This document shows, piece by piece, positions 26,024 through 34,283 of a stretch of DNA of 64,000 nt. Within the stretch, counting starts at the first letter, position 1. Each line of letters starts with the position of its first letter. Below the pieces are notes generated by a model, which did not search any database, was not told the DNA's origin, and saw only the letters and a program-made list of their open reading frames with translations. The stretch is from the NCBI RefSeq assembly GCF_024436375.1, contig NZ_JAFMZM010000005.1, forward strand, positions 310,001 through 374,000, read 5' to 3'. The stretch comes from Nocardioides astragali (GTDB lineage: Bacteria; Actinomycetota; Actinomycetes; Propionibacteriales; Nocardioidaceae). A program made the translations under genes and the position numbers.

Positions 26024-29000
26024 TTACTGCGCAGAGCACGCCCGCCGGTCCCACTGCCGGCCAGCGGCTGACCGGGCTCCTCGCCACGGTCGCCGTCCTC
26101 GGCATCATCATCGGCCTGCCGGCCCTCTTCCTCGCGACCGGAGCCAACCCGATCCCCGACCAGTCGCCGAGCTGGGAGAACGTCAAGGACGCACTCCTCG
26201 CACCCGACGACGGCACCCTGATCCTGGGCATGTTCAAGGTGATCGGCTGGGCCGCGTGGGCCTTCATGACCCTCAGCCTGGTGGTGGAGACCATCGCCCG
26301 GCTCCGCAGGGTCGAGGCGCCCAACCTGCCGGGACTGGGGCGCCCGCAGGCCGCGGCCCACGGACTGATCGGACTCGCTGCCCTGCTGTTCATCGCAGCG
26401 CCGATCACCGCTCAGACCGCCAACGCCGGCCCGGCCGCCGCGTCCGCGCCGGCGGCGGTGGGCCATGTCCAGGCCGGGACCGTCGACCAGACGCCCGCCC
26501 AGCACGGCGGGAAGGTCGAGGCGAAGCAGGAGCGCGCGACGGTCGATCACTCGGTCAAGCCGGGGGAGAGCCTGTGGTCGATCGCTGAGGACCAATTCGG
26601 TGACGGCGCGCGCTACAAGGAGATCGCCGAGCTCAACCGCAACCTCCTCGGCTCCCGGCCCAGCTTCCTCGAGCCCGGCTGGGTGCTCAAGCTGCCAGCC
26701 CCGGACGGCGGAGCGCCGGCGCACTCCTACACCGTCCAACCCAACGACACACTCAGCGACATCGCCCACGACGAGCTCGGCGACGCCGACCGGTGGCCGG
26801 AGATCTACAAGGCCTCCACCGGCATCACCCAGCCCGGCGGGGCCCGTCTCGCCGACCCCGACGTGATCGACGTCGGCTGGAAGCTCAACATCCCCGGAGC
26901 CCAGACGCCTGCCGGTCACGACGACCGGCACCAGCAGCCGCAGCCTCGCGAGGACAAGCCCGAGCCCCCCGCCGAGCCCAAGGACGAGCAGCAGCCGGTC
27001 GACCCGCCGGCCGAGGAGACTCCGCCGGTCCCCGAGACCGAGGCCCCGGAGACCGCCGCGCCCGAGGTCCCGCAGGCCGAGGAGCCGACGGCGCCCGCCG
27101 CCGACGTCGACCAGGTCGACGAAGCCGACGACTCGATCCTCGAGGCGCCCTGGGTCCTCGCCGGTCTCACCGGCGGGGGCGTGCTGCTATCCGGGGCCCT
27201 GCTGATGGCGCTGCGGTCCCGTCGGCGCTCCGCCTACCGGAACCGGCCGCCCGGTCGAGCGATCGCCGCCCCGCCGCCCGAGCTGGCACCGGTGGAGATG
27301 ACCCTGAGCGCGACCGGTGCCACCGCGGCCGCCACCGTGGAGTTCGCCGACGAGGCCCTGCGGCGCCTCGCGGCCGCGGTCGGAGCCCAGGGCACCACGA
27401 TGCCGCCGCTGGCGGCCGTCGAGCTCGCGAAGGGCAAGCTGACGCTGCACCTCAGCGCCCCAGCCGCCGTCCCAGCTCCCTGGGTGGGCAGCCCCGACCA
27501 GACCCACTGGCACGTCAGCACGGACACCGCGGTGGAGGACCTCGGCCCCGACACCGACAACGTCGAGCCGCCCTACCCGCTGCTGGCCACCATCGGCATG
27601 AACGACACCGGCGAGACCTGGCTGCTGAACTGCGAGGAACTCTCCACGCTGACCATCAGCGGCGACCCCACCTATGGCCGCGACTTCGCCCGCCACCTCG
27701 CTGCTCAGCTGGCCGTCAACCCGTGGTCCCGCCGCGTCCAGGTCGACTGCATCGGCGTGGCCGAGGAGACCGTCGCCATGGACGAGCGGATCACCTACTA
27801 CCCGACCGGTGCGGCCGGGACGCCCGCGACCGCGGAGATCCTCGCCGCCGCGGTCACCACTGTCGACCGAGCGAAGCGACACGACACCGATGTGTCCACG
27901 GCCCGCACCGGCAGCGTCGACGACGACACCTGGCCCGCCAGGATGCTGCTCCTCGACGCCGGAGCCGGAGACCCCGACGACCTCGAGCAGCTGCTGCAGC
28001 TGGTCAACGATCACGTCGGACAGTCCGCGACCTCCATCGTCGTTGCCGGCGAACGCCCGAACGCCCCCGGCGCGGTGCTGCACATGACCAACACCGGTCG
28101 CGTCGTCCTCGAGCACGCCGGCCTCAACCTCATCGCTGTCGGCCTCACCAGCGACGAGGCCCGCGGCTGCGCCCTGGTCTACGCCCAGAGCGAGACCCCG
28201 GAGTACGTCGACACGCCCGTGGACGAGACCGCCAACGACGGCTGGGAGGCCTACACCGACTCCTCCGGAGCCCTGCGTCGCGAGTACACCCTGCCCCGCA
28301 ACACCCCCGAGGGAGCCGTCGACGAGCCGCTGTCCTCCCTGCTCGAGGGCACCGACGAGGAGTACATCCGCGAGAGCGCGATCGTGCAGGAGGACCTCGA
28401 GGCCCTGGCGCCGAAGGTGCCCGCCCACGTCCGCGCCGAGGTCGAGGAGAAGGACCCCACCCTCGACCAGGACATCGCCGACTGGTTCTCGCCCAACTGC
28501 GACCGCCCGCGCCTCACCCTGCTCGGCCCGGTCACCGCACGCACCCACGGCAAGGCACTCGCCAAGCGCAAGCCCTACTTCACCGAGCTCCTGGCGTTCC
28601 TCGCCCTGCACCGCAAGCACGGCGCCACCCGCGAGCAGATCCGCGAGGCCTTCTCCATCTCCGACGGCAAGGTGCGCGACTACACCAACATCGTCCGAGA
28701 CTGGCTCGGTCCTAACTCCCGCACCGGCGAGGACCACCTGCCCTACGCGGACAAGGCACCGGCCGCCAAGCTCACCGGGGTAAACGTCTACCAGGTCGAC
28801 GACGGCCTGCTCGTCGACCTGGACCTCTTTATCCGCCTCCGCAAGCGCGGGCAGAGTCGAGGCGGCGCCGAGGGCGTCGCCGACCTCTGCACTGCGCTCG
28901 AGCTCGTCGGGGAGGCCCAGCCCTTCAGCCGGCTGCGCGAGGAAGGGTGGGCATGGCTCGCCAACGAGCCTGACCGCGTCGACCTCATGGCGGGCGGGTG

Positions 29001-29280
29001 GATCGCCGACGTCGCCCTCATCGTCGTCACCGATGCCCTCACGGCCGGCGACCTGAACAAGGCCCGCTCCGCCGCCTACGTCGCCAACCGCGCCGACCCC
29101 GACGGCGAGAGCACCCGACTGTGCCTGGCCCACGTCATGAAGGCCGAGGGCGACCAGCTCCAGGCCGACCGGATCCTGCGCGAGGAGATCTGCAACCGGT
29201 CCGACGACGGCGACGCACCCATGGAATTGTCGGAGCGCACGAAGACCATCATCCGTACACACGGCTGGCTCGCGAGCTGA
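26020..29280 (+). CDS. Large membrane protein with two LysM domains and a C-terminal BTAD-type domain
   Basis: 1086 residues, GTG start overlapping the upstream stop. Membrane segments lie at about residues 20-42, 70-92 and 110-130. Two LysM-like repeats follow (HSVKPGESLWSIAEDQFG near 180 and YTVQPNDTLSDIAHDELG near 240), then an acidic Pro-rich stretch and a further membrane helix near 375-398. A 400-residue domain comes next. From residue 828 there is a bacterial transcriptional activator (BTAD/SARP-like) region: RPRLTLLGPVTARTHGK, LAFLALHRKHGATREQIREAF and helical repeats to the end. LysM proteins with BTAD tails recur in actinobacterial Tad loci; whether the tail binds DNA here is not known. 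Confidence 0.8.
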   Translation: MITAQSTPAGPTAGQRLTGLLATVAVLGIIIGLPALFLATGANPIPDQSPSWENVKDALLAPDDGTLILGMFKVIGWAAWAFMTLSLVVETIARLRRVEAPNLPGLGRPQAAAHGLIGLAALLFIAAPITAQTANAGPAAASAPAAVGHVQAGTVDQTPAQHGGKVEAKQERATVDHSVKPGESLWSIAEDQFGDGARYKEIAELNRNLLGSRPSFLEPGWVLKLPAPDGGAPAHSYTVQPNDTLSDIAHDELGDADRWPEIYKASTGITQPGGARLADPDVIDVGWKLNIPGAQTPAGHDDRHQQPQPREDKPEPPAEPKDEQQPVDPPAEETPPVPETEAPETAAPEVPQAEEPTAPAADVDQVDEADDSILEAPWVLAGLTGGGVLLSGALLMALRSRRRSAYRNRPPGRAIAAPPPELAPVEMTLSATGATAAATVEFADEALRRLAAAVGAQGTTMPPLAAVELAKGKLTLHLSAPAAVPAPWVGSPDQTHWHVSTDTAVEDLGPDTDNVEPPYPLLATIGMNDTGETWLLNCEELSTLTISGDPTYGRDFARHLAAQLAVNPWSRRVQVDCIGVAEETVAMDERITYYPTGAAGTPATAEILAAAVTTVDRAKRHDTDVSTARTGSVDDDTWPARMLLLDAGAGDPDDLEQLLQLVNDHVGQSATSIVVAGERPNAPGAVLHMTNTGRVVLEHAGLNLIAVGLTSDEARGCALVYAQSETPEYVDTPVDETANDGWEAYTDSSGALRREYTLPRNTPEGAVDEPLSSLLEGTDEEYIRESAIVQEDLEALAPKVPAHVRAEVEEKDPTLDQDIADWFSPNCDRPRLTLLGPVTARTHGKALAKRKPYFTELLAFLALHRKHGATREQIREAFSISDGKVRDYTNIVRDWLGPNSRTGEDHLPYADKAPAAKLTGVNVYQVDDGLLVDLDLFIRLRKRGQSRGGAEGVADLCTALELVGEAQPFSRLREEGWAWLANEPDRVDLMAGGWIADVALIVVTDALTAGDLNKARSAAYVANRADPDGESTRLCLAHVMKAEGDQLQADRILREEICNRSDDGDAPMELSERTKTIIRTHGWLAS

Positions 29281-29302
29281 CTCGGGAAGGGAGCACCAGC
29301 AC

Positions 29303-29578
29303 ATGACAACGTTCGACCAGGAACTCACCGGCCGATACGCCGCGGCCGGCGGCGACCGCCCCGACCTCGACGCCCGCCGCGTCGCGCGAGCCGTGTTCGT
29401 GCGGGACACCATCCGCACGCTCTACAACGCCGACAAGAAGTTCGGGATCGACCCCGCCGACAACGACTCGCTGGCCGAACTCGTCGACGCAGCCGAAGAA
29501 CACCTCGAGCACATTGCCAACGACGTCAGCCACCGGTCAGTCATGGCGCCGCCCACCACAGGAGGAGACACCACATGA
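29303..29578 (+). CDS. Small helical protein of unknown function
   Basis: 91 residues, acidic and soluble, predicted mostly helical (RRVARAVFVRDTIRTLYNADKKFG, SLAELVDAAEEHLEHIANDV). No signal peptide or membrane helix. GGGAGCACC precedes the ATG, and the stop overlaps the next start as ATGA, so it belongs to the Tad operon. No family recognised. Confidence 0.65.
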   Translation: MTTFDQELTGRYAAAGGDRPDLDARRVARAVFVRDTIRTLYNADKKFGIDPADNDSLAELVDAAEEHLEHIANDVSHRSVMAPPTTGGDTT

Positions 29579-30135
29579 GGAAGCACCACTCCGCACTCGG
29601 GGGAGTGGCCCTCGCCCTCGCCCTGACTCTCACGGGCTGCGGCGGCGACGACGAGCCCAAGGTCCAGGACACCCCGAGCCAGACCCCCTCGCCGACACCC
29701 ACCAACACGCCAACCCCGAAGACACCGGAGGAGAAGGCGGCAGCCCAGCTGACGAAGTACCTCGACGCGCGCGACCTGGCGTACCGAAAGCGCGACATCA
29801 ACTTCAAGACCCTCAACCCCGTCGCCACGGGGGACGAGTTCCTGCAGCTGCAGCACGTCGTCGCCAGCATGATGAACGAGAACGTCACGGTCACCGGTCA
29901 GTACGGGCACACACTCGCGGAACCACGGAACCGCGGGGCCTCGATCCTGATCATCGATTGCGAGGACCGCTCGAACGTGACATGGAAGAACGACGGGGCT
30001 GTCCGTCAGCCAGATTTCACCAACCCCAACGGCGACCCGCTACGGAACCCTGCGCCGGTCGAGTACACCCTGGTCAAGGACAAGGGTGCGTGGAAGGTCT
30101 CTGACTCCGACCTCCTGTGGGACGAGCCATGCTGA
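29575..30135 (+). CDS. Small exported lipoprotein of the Tad operon
   Basis: 186 residues. The signal peptide ends in LTLTGC, a good lipobox. A Thr/Pro-rich linker (TPSQTPSPTPTNTPTPKTPEE) leads to a compact domain with EFLQLQHVVASMM and ILIIDCEDRSNVTWKNDG, whose size and pattern resemble small NTF2-like secreted domains; the family is not certain. It ends in Cys. Overlaps the next gene by 7 bases. Possibly anchors the pilus or its exported partner in the envelope (inference). Confidence 0.7.
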   Translation: MRKHHSALGGVALALALTLTGCGGDDEPKVQDTPSQTPSPTPTNTPTPKTPEEKAAAQLTKYLDARDLAYRKRDINFKTLNPVATGDEFLQLQHVVASMMNENVTVTGQYGHTLAEPRNRGASILIIDCEDRSNVTWKNDGAVRQPDFTNPNGDPLRNPAPVEYTLVKDKGAWKVSDSDLLWDEPC

Positions 30136-31028
30136 GGAAACTATTGGCCTTCATCGTGGCCTTGGCGGGGTCGCTCGTAATCGTGATGGTCACCGCCTCA
30201 GCAGCGAGCGCCGACTGCGTGGCGGACCCAGTTACGGGAGAAGTCCACTGCGAGGACGAGGACGACGGCGACGACGGAGGCAATGACGGAGACGACGACG
30301 GAGGCTCGTCGACGTGCTCGACCTCGTCCGGCACCGAGATCCCCTGCACTGGCCCAGGCGGTTCGGTGTGGAGCAGCAGCCACCAATGCTGGGTCGGCGA
30401 TGTCTGGGACCCGGGCGGCGAGGGCGCTTCGCCGCCGCCCGGTCAGACGAACCAGGACGGTGCGTGGCACATCTGCTATTGGCCGCCTCCGGGATCCTCG
30501 TGGGATCCCGTCTGGATCCAGAACGGCGAAGTCACCATCGACCCTGTGGTCCTCGCTCAGCGCGCGATCGCCTCGATGGACCTGGATCCCATCCAGATCG
30601 GCATCGTCCCCGAATCGGGTCCGAACCGGGTTGGCCTTGTCGGGCTGCCGGTGTGGATGTGGGTCGACAGCCCGACGGACGACACGTTCGGCCCGATCAC
30701 TGCATCGGCCAGCGAGGGGTCGGTGTCGGTCAGTGCCACCGCCAGCGTCTCCAACATCGTCTGGGACATGGGCGGCGGGACCACGGTGACCTGCACAGGC
30801 AAGGGCACCCCTTACGCCGACCACTACGGCAAGCAGGACTCGCCGACGTGTGGGCACCGCTACGAGAAGATGTCGACGGACCAGCCCGATGGGGCCTACC
30901 AGGTCACCGCCACGAGCCACTGGGCCGTCGAGTGGACCGGCGGCGGGCAGTCCGGAACCATCGAGTTCGACCTGACCACCGACGCGCTTCCTATCCGCAT
31001 CGGTGAGGCCCAGGTGCTGACCCAGTGA
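30129..31028 (+). CDS. Secreted Asp-rich protein, last gene of the Tad operon
   Basis: 299 residues from the ATG at 30129 that overlaps the previous stop. A signal peptide (LLAFIVALAGSLVIVMVTASAASA) precedes a very acidic Gly/Asp tract (EDEDDGDDGGNDGDDDGGSS), then a Cys-containing domain with SSSHQCWVGDVW, WVDSPTDDTFGP, IVWDMGGGTTVTC and SPTCGHRYEKMS, and a final beta-sandwich-like part (TATSHWAVEWTGGGQSG). Similar proteins occur next to Tad genes in other actinobacteria as far as I recall; the role is unknown. A strong terminator follows. Confidence 0.75.
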   Translation: MLRKLLAFIVALAGSLVIVMVTASAASADCVADPVTGEVHCEDEDDGDDGGNDGDDDGGSSTCSTSSGTEIPCTGPGGSVWSSSHQCWVGDVWDPGGEGASPPPGQTNQDGAWHICYWPPPGSSWDPVWIQNGEVTIDPVVLAQRAIASMDLDPIQIGIVPESGPNRVGLVGLPVWMWVDSPTDDTFGPITASASEGSVSVSATASVSNIVWDMGGGTTVTCTGKGTPYADHYGKQDSPTCGHRYEKMSTDQPDGAYQVTATSHWAVEWTGGGQSGTIEFDLTTDALPIRIGEAQVLTQ

Positions 31029-31059
31029 GCGGTCGGTAGTCACTCAGCGACCACAGGAG

Positions 31060-31104
31060 ACAGGTCCCCGTCCTCGGAGCAGGACGGGGACCTGTTCTCG
31101 TTCT
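31060..31104 (+). terminator. Strong intrinsic terminator ending the Tad operon
   Basis: ACAGGTCCCCGTCCT at 31060-31074 pairs perfectly with AGGACGGGGACCTGT at 31081-31095 around a six-base loop, followed by TCTCGTTCT. It closes the transcript that began at copy A of the conserved motif. Confidence 0.85.
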
Positions 31105-31169
31105 AACGGCCTCGGGTCGAGCCCGGCCGGTGCGAGCATCCGGCTGCGCGGGCCATGTTGCGAAGGGGA

Positions 31170-31201
31170 AAGCCCCAGGCGTCTCGGGTCACCTGGGGCT
31201 T
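31170..31201. terminator. Second hairpin before the cargo gene
   Basis: AAGCCCCAGG at 31170-31179 pairs with CCTGGGGCTT at 31192-31201 around a 12-base loop. There is no U-rich end on the plus strand, so it may be a backup terminator or insulate the next gene. Confidence 0.55.
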
Positions 31202-31245
31202 CGGCGTGGCAACACCGCGACGGTGGGCGGTGGCACGCTGGAGTC

Positions 31246-31830
31246 ATGGAGGAGACCGATCTGGCCGAGCTCGCGGTACTGCTACGCGAGCGCAACCTCG
31301 TCGACGAACGCATCGGACGGCTGATCAACCGGCCTATGACCGCCGGTCACGCTGGGGAGTGGATCGCGTCGCGCATCTTCGACATCGAGCTCGAGCCGAG
31401 CGCGGTCGCCAAGGCCATCGACGGACGGTTCCGTTCGGGACCGCTGACGGGGAAGAGCGTGAACGTCAAGTGGTACCTCAAGCGTGAGGGCATCCTGGAC
31501 ATGACCGAGGCGACGGAGCTCGACTACTACCTGGTTCTGACCGGTCCGAAGGCGACCGCGAAGGATGCGCGGACCACGAGGGCGTGGAGGATCGATGCCG
31601 TCTACCTGTTCGACTCCCAGCGGCTACTGGCCGAGCAGCACGCCCGTGGAGTAAAGGTCGGAGTCGCATCCGGTGTCCGCGTGGCGCAGTGGCTGGCCGC
31701 GGAGATCTACCCGGCCGCAACGAATCCTGCTCTACTCCTGACCGAGGATCAGCGTCATCAGTTGGCTCTGTTCGGCGGGGGATACCCGCGGCGGCACCCC
31801 TCGGCTAGCGGGGGTCGTCTGGTGACATGA
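31246..31830 (+). CDS. DUF6998-like protein, possible cargo
   Basis: 194 residues, soluble. The pattern LAELAVLLRERNLVDERIGRLINRPMTAGHAGEWIASRIFDIEL, then IDGRFRSGPLTGKSVNVKWYLKREGILDM and LDYYLVLTGP, recalls the DUF6998 group, whose members resemble restriction-endonuclease-like or nucleic-acid proteins of unknown role. The block DGRF...VNVKWY could supply Asp and Lys of such a fold, but this is a guess. It has its own position between terminators and overlaps a convergent gene by 26 bases. Family call moderate, function unknown. Confidence 0.6.
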   Translation: MEETDLAELAVLLRERNLVDERIGRLINRPMTAGHAGEWIASRIFDIELEPSAVAKAIDGRFRSGPLTGKSVNVKWYLKREGILDMTEATELDYYLVLTGPKATAKDARTTRAWRIDAVYLFDSQRLLAEQHARGVKVGVASGVRVAQWLAAEIYPAATNPALLLTEDQRHQLALFGGGYPRRHPSASGGRLVT

Positions 31831-32698
31831 ACGTGGAAATGTCGGAGCTGGGGACGCACGGCTCCTCCAGTCGGGCGGCAAGCTCCTCCTCGGTCAGCTC
31901 CCGAGAGGCTGGCGCCACGTAGTCCGGGTCGTCCCATCCACAGCGGATGCAGGCACCGGCGACCATTCGGTAAGAGCCGCAGGTCTCACACCGGCTCCTC
32001 GCGCCGGTCGCCGCCCGCACGGATATGGCGGTGATCACCGATAGGAAGTGGCTCACCACCGCGACTCCGATGTGTGCGTCGTAGGCGATCGCGTTCTTGG
32101 CGTGGGTCAGCCAGTTGACGTAGTCCCACGTCTCACGTATCAGCTTGGTGCTGTACGAGCGCAGCTGCTTGCTGGAAGGACCCTCGGCTTGATCAGCGAT
32201 CAGCAGGTTGGTCCAGGCCACGACGTCAGCTGCCTTGGGGGCGTAGCCGCCTTCGGGTATGAGCGAGTCGTCGGCAACTTCGCCGGCGTAGGTGACCATC
32301 GCCTCTCGCAGTCGCACCCCGACCGCCTGGAAGTCCTCGGCCTCGCGGGCGCCGTCGAGGGACTCGACCGCCTGCTCCCAGAGGCGCCACGCTCGCGGAA
32401 GTAGTCCCGCAGCCTCCTCGGTGATCGGGACTTCCTCCCGGCTGGCGATGCGAACCATGAGCCCGACGTGAAACGTGAGCGCGACGTCGCGGCTCTTGAA
32501 GTCGTCCTGCGAGTAGTAGTTGAGCGAGTTGCTGATCGCCCACCAGCGGCTGCCCCTGCAGTGCACGTCCCAGATGTCGTGCAGCACCGAGCCGACCCGC
32601 TCGACGGCGACCTTCTCCAAGTGCATCACCGGGTCGTCGGCCATCTGAGCCGCGAAGTAGTCAAGGACCTGTTCTCGCTCGAGGTCGGACGCCTTCAC
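31805..32698 (-). CDS. Unknown protein with a C-terminal zinc ribbon
   Basis: 297 residues, soluble, mostly helical. The C-terminal third has CETCGSYRMVAGACIRCGW, two CxxC pairs forming a zinc ribbon, before an acidic end. The N-terminal part (LEREQVLDYFAAQMADDPVMHLEKV, SRWWAISNSLNYYSQDDF) matches nothing I recognise. The GTG start has GGGAGG 7 bases ahead. It is convergent with the previous gene and divergent from the sigma-like gene. With its neighbour it may form a small cargo pair. Confidence 0.6.
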   Translation of the reverse strand: MKASDLEREQVLDYFAAQMADDPVMHLEKVAVERVGSVLHDIWDVHCRGSRWWAISNSLNYYSQDDFKSRDVALTFHVGLMVRIASREEVPITEEAAGLLPRAWRLWEQAVESLDGAREAEDFQAVGVRLREAMVTYAGEVADDSLIPEGGYAPKAADVVAWTNLLIADQAEGPSSKQLRSYSTKLIRETWDYVNWLTHAKNAIAYDAHIGVAVVSHFLSVITAISVRAATGARSRCETCGSYRMVAGACIRCGWDDPDYVAPASRELTEEELAARLEEPCVPSSDISTFMSPDDPR

Positions 32699-33049
32699 CG
32701 ACGGCCTCCCTGATCATCGGCAACCACCCCGCCAGTCTGACAGGGCCTTGATGCCCACCCCCCCGCTGGTCATGAATGTCTACCAGTCCAGTGTGGAAAG
32801 GTCGGCATTCGCCGCTCGGAAAAGTTCGCTGCATCTCGACCAGAGGGCCGCGCAAGGGTCGGCCGGGAACTTTTCATCTTTCGGGAGGACGGGGGCGTCC
32901 CCCCGGCCCTGACCTGCGCAAACGCAACGGCCGTATCCCCGTCGAGCGGGCGTCCCCCCTCGAAATCAGGGGTTTGGGGGGACGGATGCGGGGACGCCCG
33001 CTCGCGATCTTTCTGCCGTGCTCAGCCACGGACGAAAGGAGCGAGTGCG
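32699..33049. other. Intergenic region rich in inverted repeats before the sigma-like gene
   Basis: 351 bases with no gene. A 9-base inverted pair GAAAAGTTC (32819-32827) and GAACTTTTC (32867-32875) is followed by a perfect 15-base pair CGAGCGGGCGTCCCC (32943-32957) and GGGGACGCCCGCTCG (32990-33004) with a 32-base loop. GGGCGTCCCCCC also occurs as a direct repeat near 32890 and 32948. These are candidate operators for the downstream gene or a transfer origin. AAAGGAG at 33035-33041 is the ribosome site of the next gene. Confidence 0.55.
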
Positions 33050-34000
33050 ATGAGTGTGGGCGACCAGCTCGGCCTCGACGACAACAGCGAACTGCTCGAC
33101 CAGGCCCGCCAGAAGTGGCCGGCCTGGGTGGCCGCCGATCCGCGCCTCGGTGTGGTCGACAACTTCGACGACCTCCGCTCCTGGCTACCGACGGTGGACC
33201 ATGAAACCTCCGACCAGGTCCTCCTCGCGCTGGCCATGCTGGCGGCCCCCGACGGCGGCGACGACATCGCCGCTGCGGCCGCTCTGGCCAAGTGCCTGCT
33301 GCCCGGCGCCTGCCGGCTCGCGGGCTGGCTGAGCACCCTCCCGCCACGCGAGGTCTTCCGCGACAGCCAGCCGGTCTTGGCCGGCACCTGGTCAGCGGTC
33401 GAGCGGGTCGACGAGCTGGTGGCCTCGCAGCTGTGGATCGAGGTCCGCACGTTCAAGTGGCGCCGGACCCGCAAGGTCGCGGCCAACATCTTGATCAACA
33501 CGCGCGTCGGCGTCCTCCGCGAGGTCGGCGACTTCTTCTACGTCTCCCGCGCCGACCGCACCTGGGCCAACACCACCCTCGTCGAGTCCTTCTCGGCCGG
33601 CGACCTGACGAGCGCCGACGGCGGTGCCGGCTACTCGGCCGAGATGCCGACCGAGCGGGTCGCCGGCCCGCTGTTCCATCGCGAGATCCTCGCCGACGCC
33701 GGACCCGAGCAGGAGGAGCCGTCGGCCACCGAGGAGCTCCTGGAGCTGCTCGCGTGGGCCTGCGACCACAAGGTCATCAGCCCCGCGGACCGGTACCTGC
33801 TGCTGTGCCTGGTCGAGGAGGCCGACCGAGTCGAGACCCGCAGGCTGGCGCGCGGGTACGGCGGCCTGCTCAGCAACGAGGTGTCCAGCCGCGTCGCGCC
33901 CCGCATCGGGGTCTCTGAGGCAACCGTCCGTCGCCACGGCTCGCGCACCATGCGCGCCCTCGCCGCAGCCGCCCCGAGGAAGTTCGGCCATGACGAATAG
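33050..34000 (+). CDS. Divergent sigma-factor-like regulator
   Basis: 316 residues, soluble. Residues about 75-160 (AALAKCLLPGACRLAGWL, VDELVASQLWIEVRTFKWRRTRKVAANILINTRVGVLREV) have the spacing and Trp/Arg pattern of a sigma region 2. Residues about 235-310 (ISPADRYLLLCLVEEADRVETRRLARGYG, SNEVSSRVAPRIGVSEATVRRHGSRTMRALAAAA) read as a region-4 helix-turn-helix. It lies immediately before copy B of the conserved motif and the conjugation operon, and is the best candidate to recognise that motif. The call rests on pattern reading; it could instead be an activator. Confidence 0.6.
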   Translation: MSVGDQLGLDDNSELLDQARQKWPAWVAADPRLGVVDNFDDLRSWLPTVDHETSDQVLLALAMLAAPDGGDDIAAAAALAKCLLPGACRLAGWLSTLPPREVFRDSQPVLAGTWSAVERVDELVASQLWIEVRTFKWRRTRKVAANILINTRVGVLREVGDFFYVSRADRTWANTTLVESFSAGDLTSADGGAGYSAEMPTERVAGPLFHREILADAGPEQEEPSATEELLELLAWACDHKVISPADRYLLLCLVEEADRVETRRLARGYGGLLSNEVSSRVAPRIGVSEATVRRHGSRTMRALAAAAPRKFGHDE

Positions 34001-34008
34001 GCCCGGAC

Positions 34009-34044
34009 GTGATCGCTCGCGCCACCCCGCCACACATAGGCGAC
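34009..34044 (+). promoter_or_regulatory. Conserved bipartite motif, copy B (T4SS operon)
   Basis: GTGATCGCT at 34009-34017, 17 bases, then CATAGGCGAC at 34035-34044. It lies in the 61-base gap between the sigma-like gene and the first gene of the conjugation operon, 27 bases before its ATG. Same geometry as the copies at 19315 and 45467. Confidence 0.75.
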
Positions 34045-34061
34045 TGGAGGTGGTGAAACCC

Positions 34062-34283
34062 ATGACAAACACCCACGACGGCGAGGCCCGTACGCCGGAG
34101 CAGATCGCTGAGCTGTTCGCGATCGCCGGCCGCGAGATCGAGGCGATCGAGCAGCTGACCGGCTGCGTCGCCCAGCTGCACGAAGTCCAGGCCGCGAAGG
34201 CGCAGCTGGCGACCCTGACCCCGGCCGAGGTCCGCGCCGCGCTCGAGTTCCGCCACGGCACCACCCTCGGGGAGGCCCAGTGA
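34062..34283 (+). CDS. Small helical protein, first gene of the T4SS operon
   Basis: 73 residues, soluble, one long helix pair: PEQIAELFAIAGREIEAIEQLTGCVAQLHEVQAAKAQLATLTPAEVRAALEF. GGAGG at 34046-34050 is 11 bases before the ATG; GTG codons at 34050 and 34053 are less likely starts. The stop overlaps the next start by ATGA. No family recognised; it may be a small partner of the MinD-like protein that follows. Confidence 0.65.
   Translation: MTNTHDGEARTPEQIAELFAIAGREIEAIEQLTGCVAQLHEVQAAKAQLATLTPAEVRAALEFRHGTTLGEAQ

Noticed and set aside
16689..31028. Prophage
   Set aside because: Integrase, excisionase and repressor would fit, but no terminase, capsid, portal or tail genes follow; Tad and T4SS genes do.
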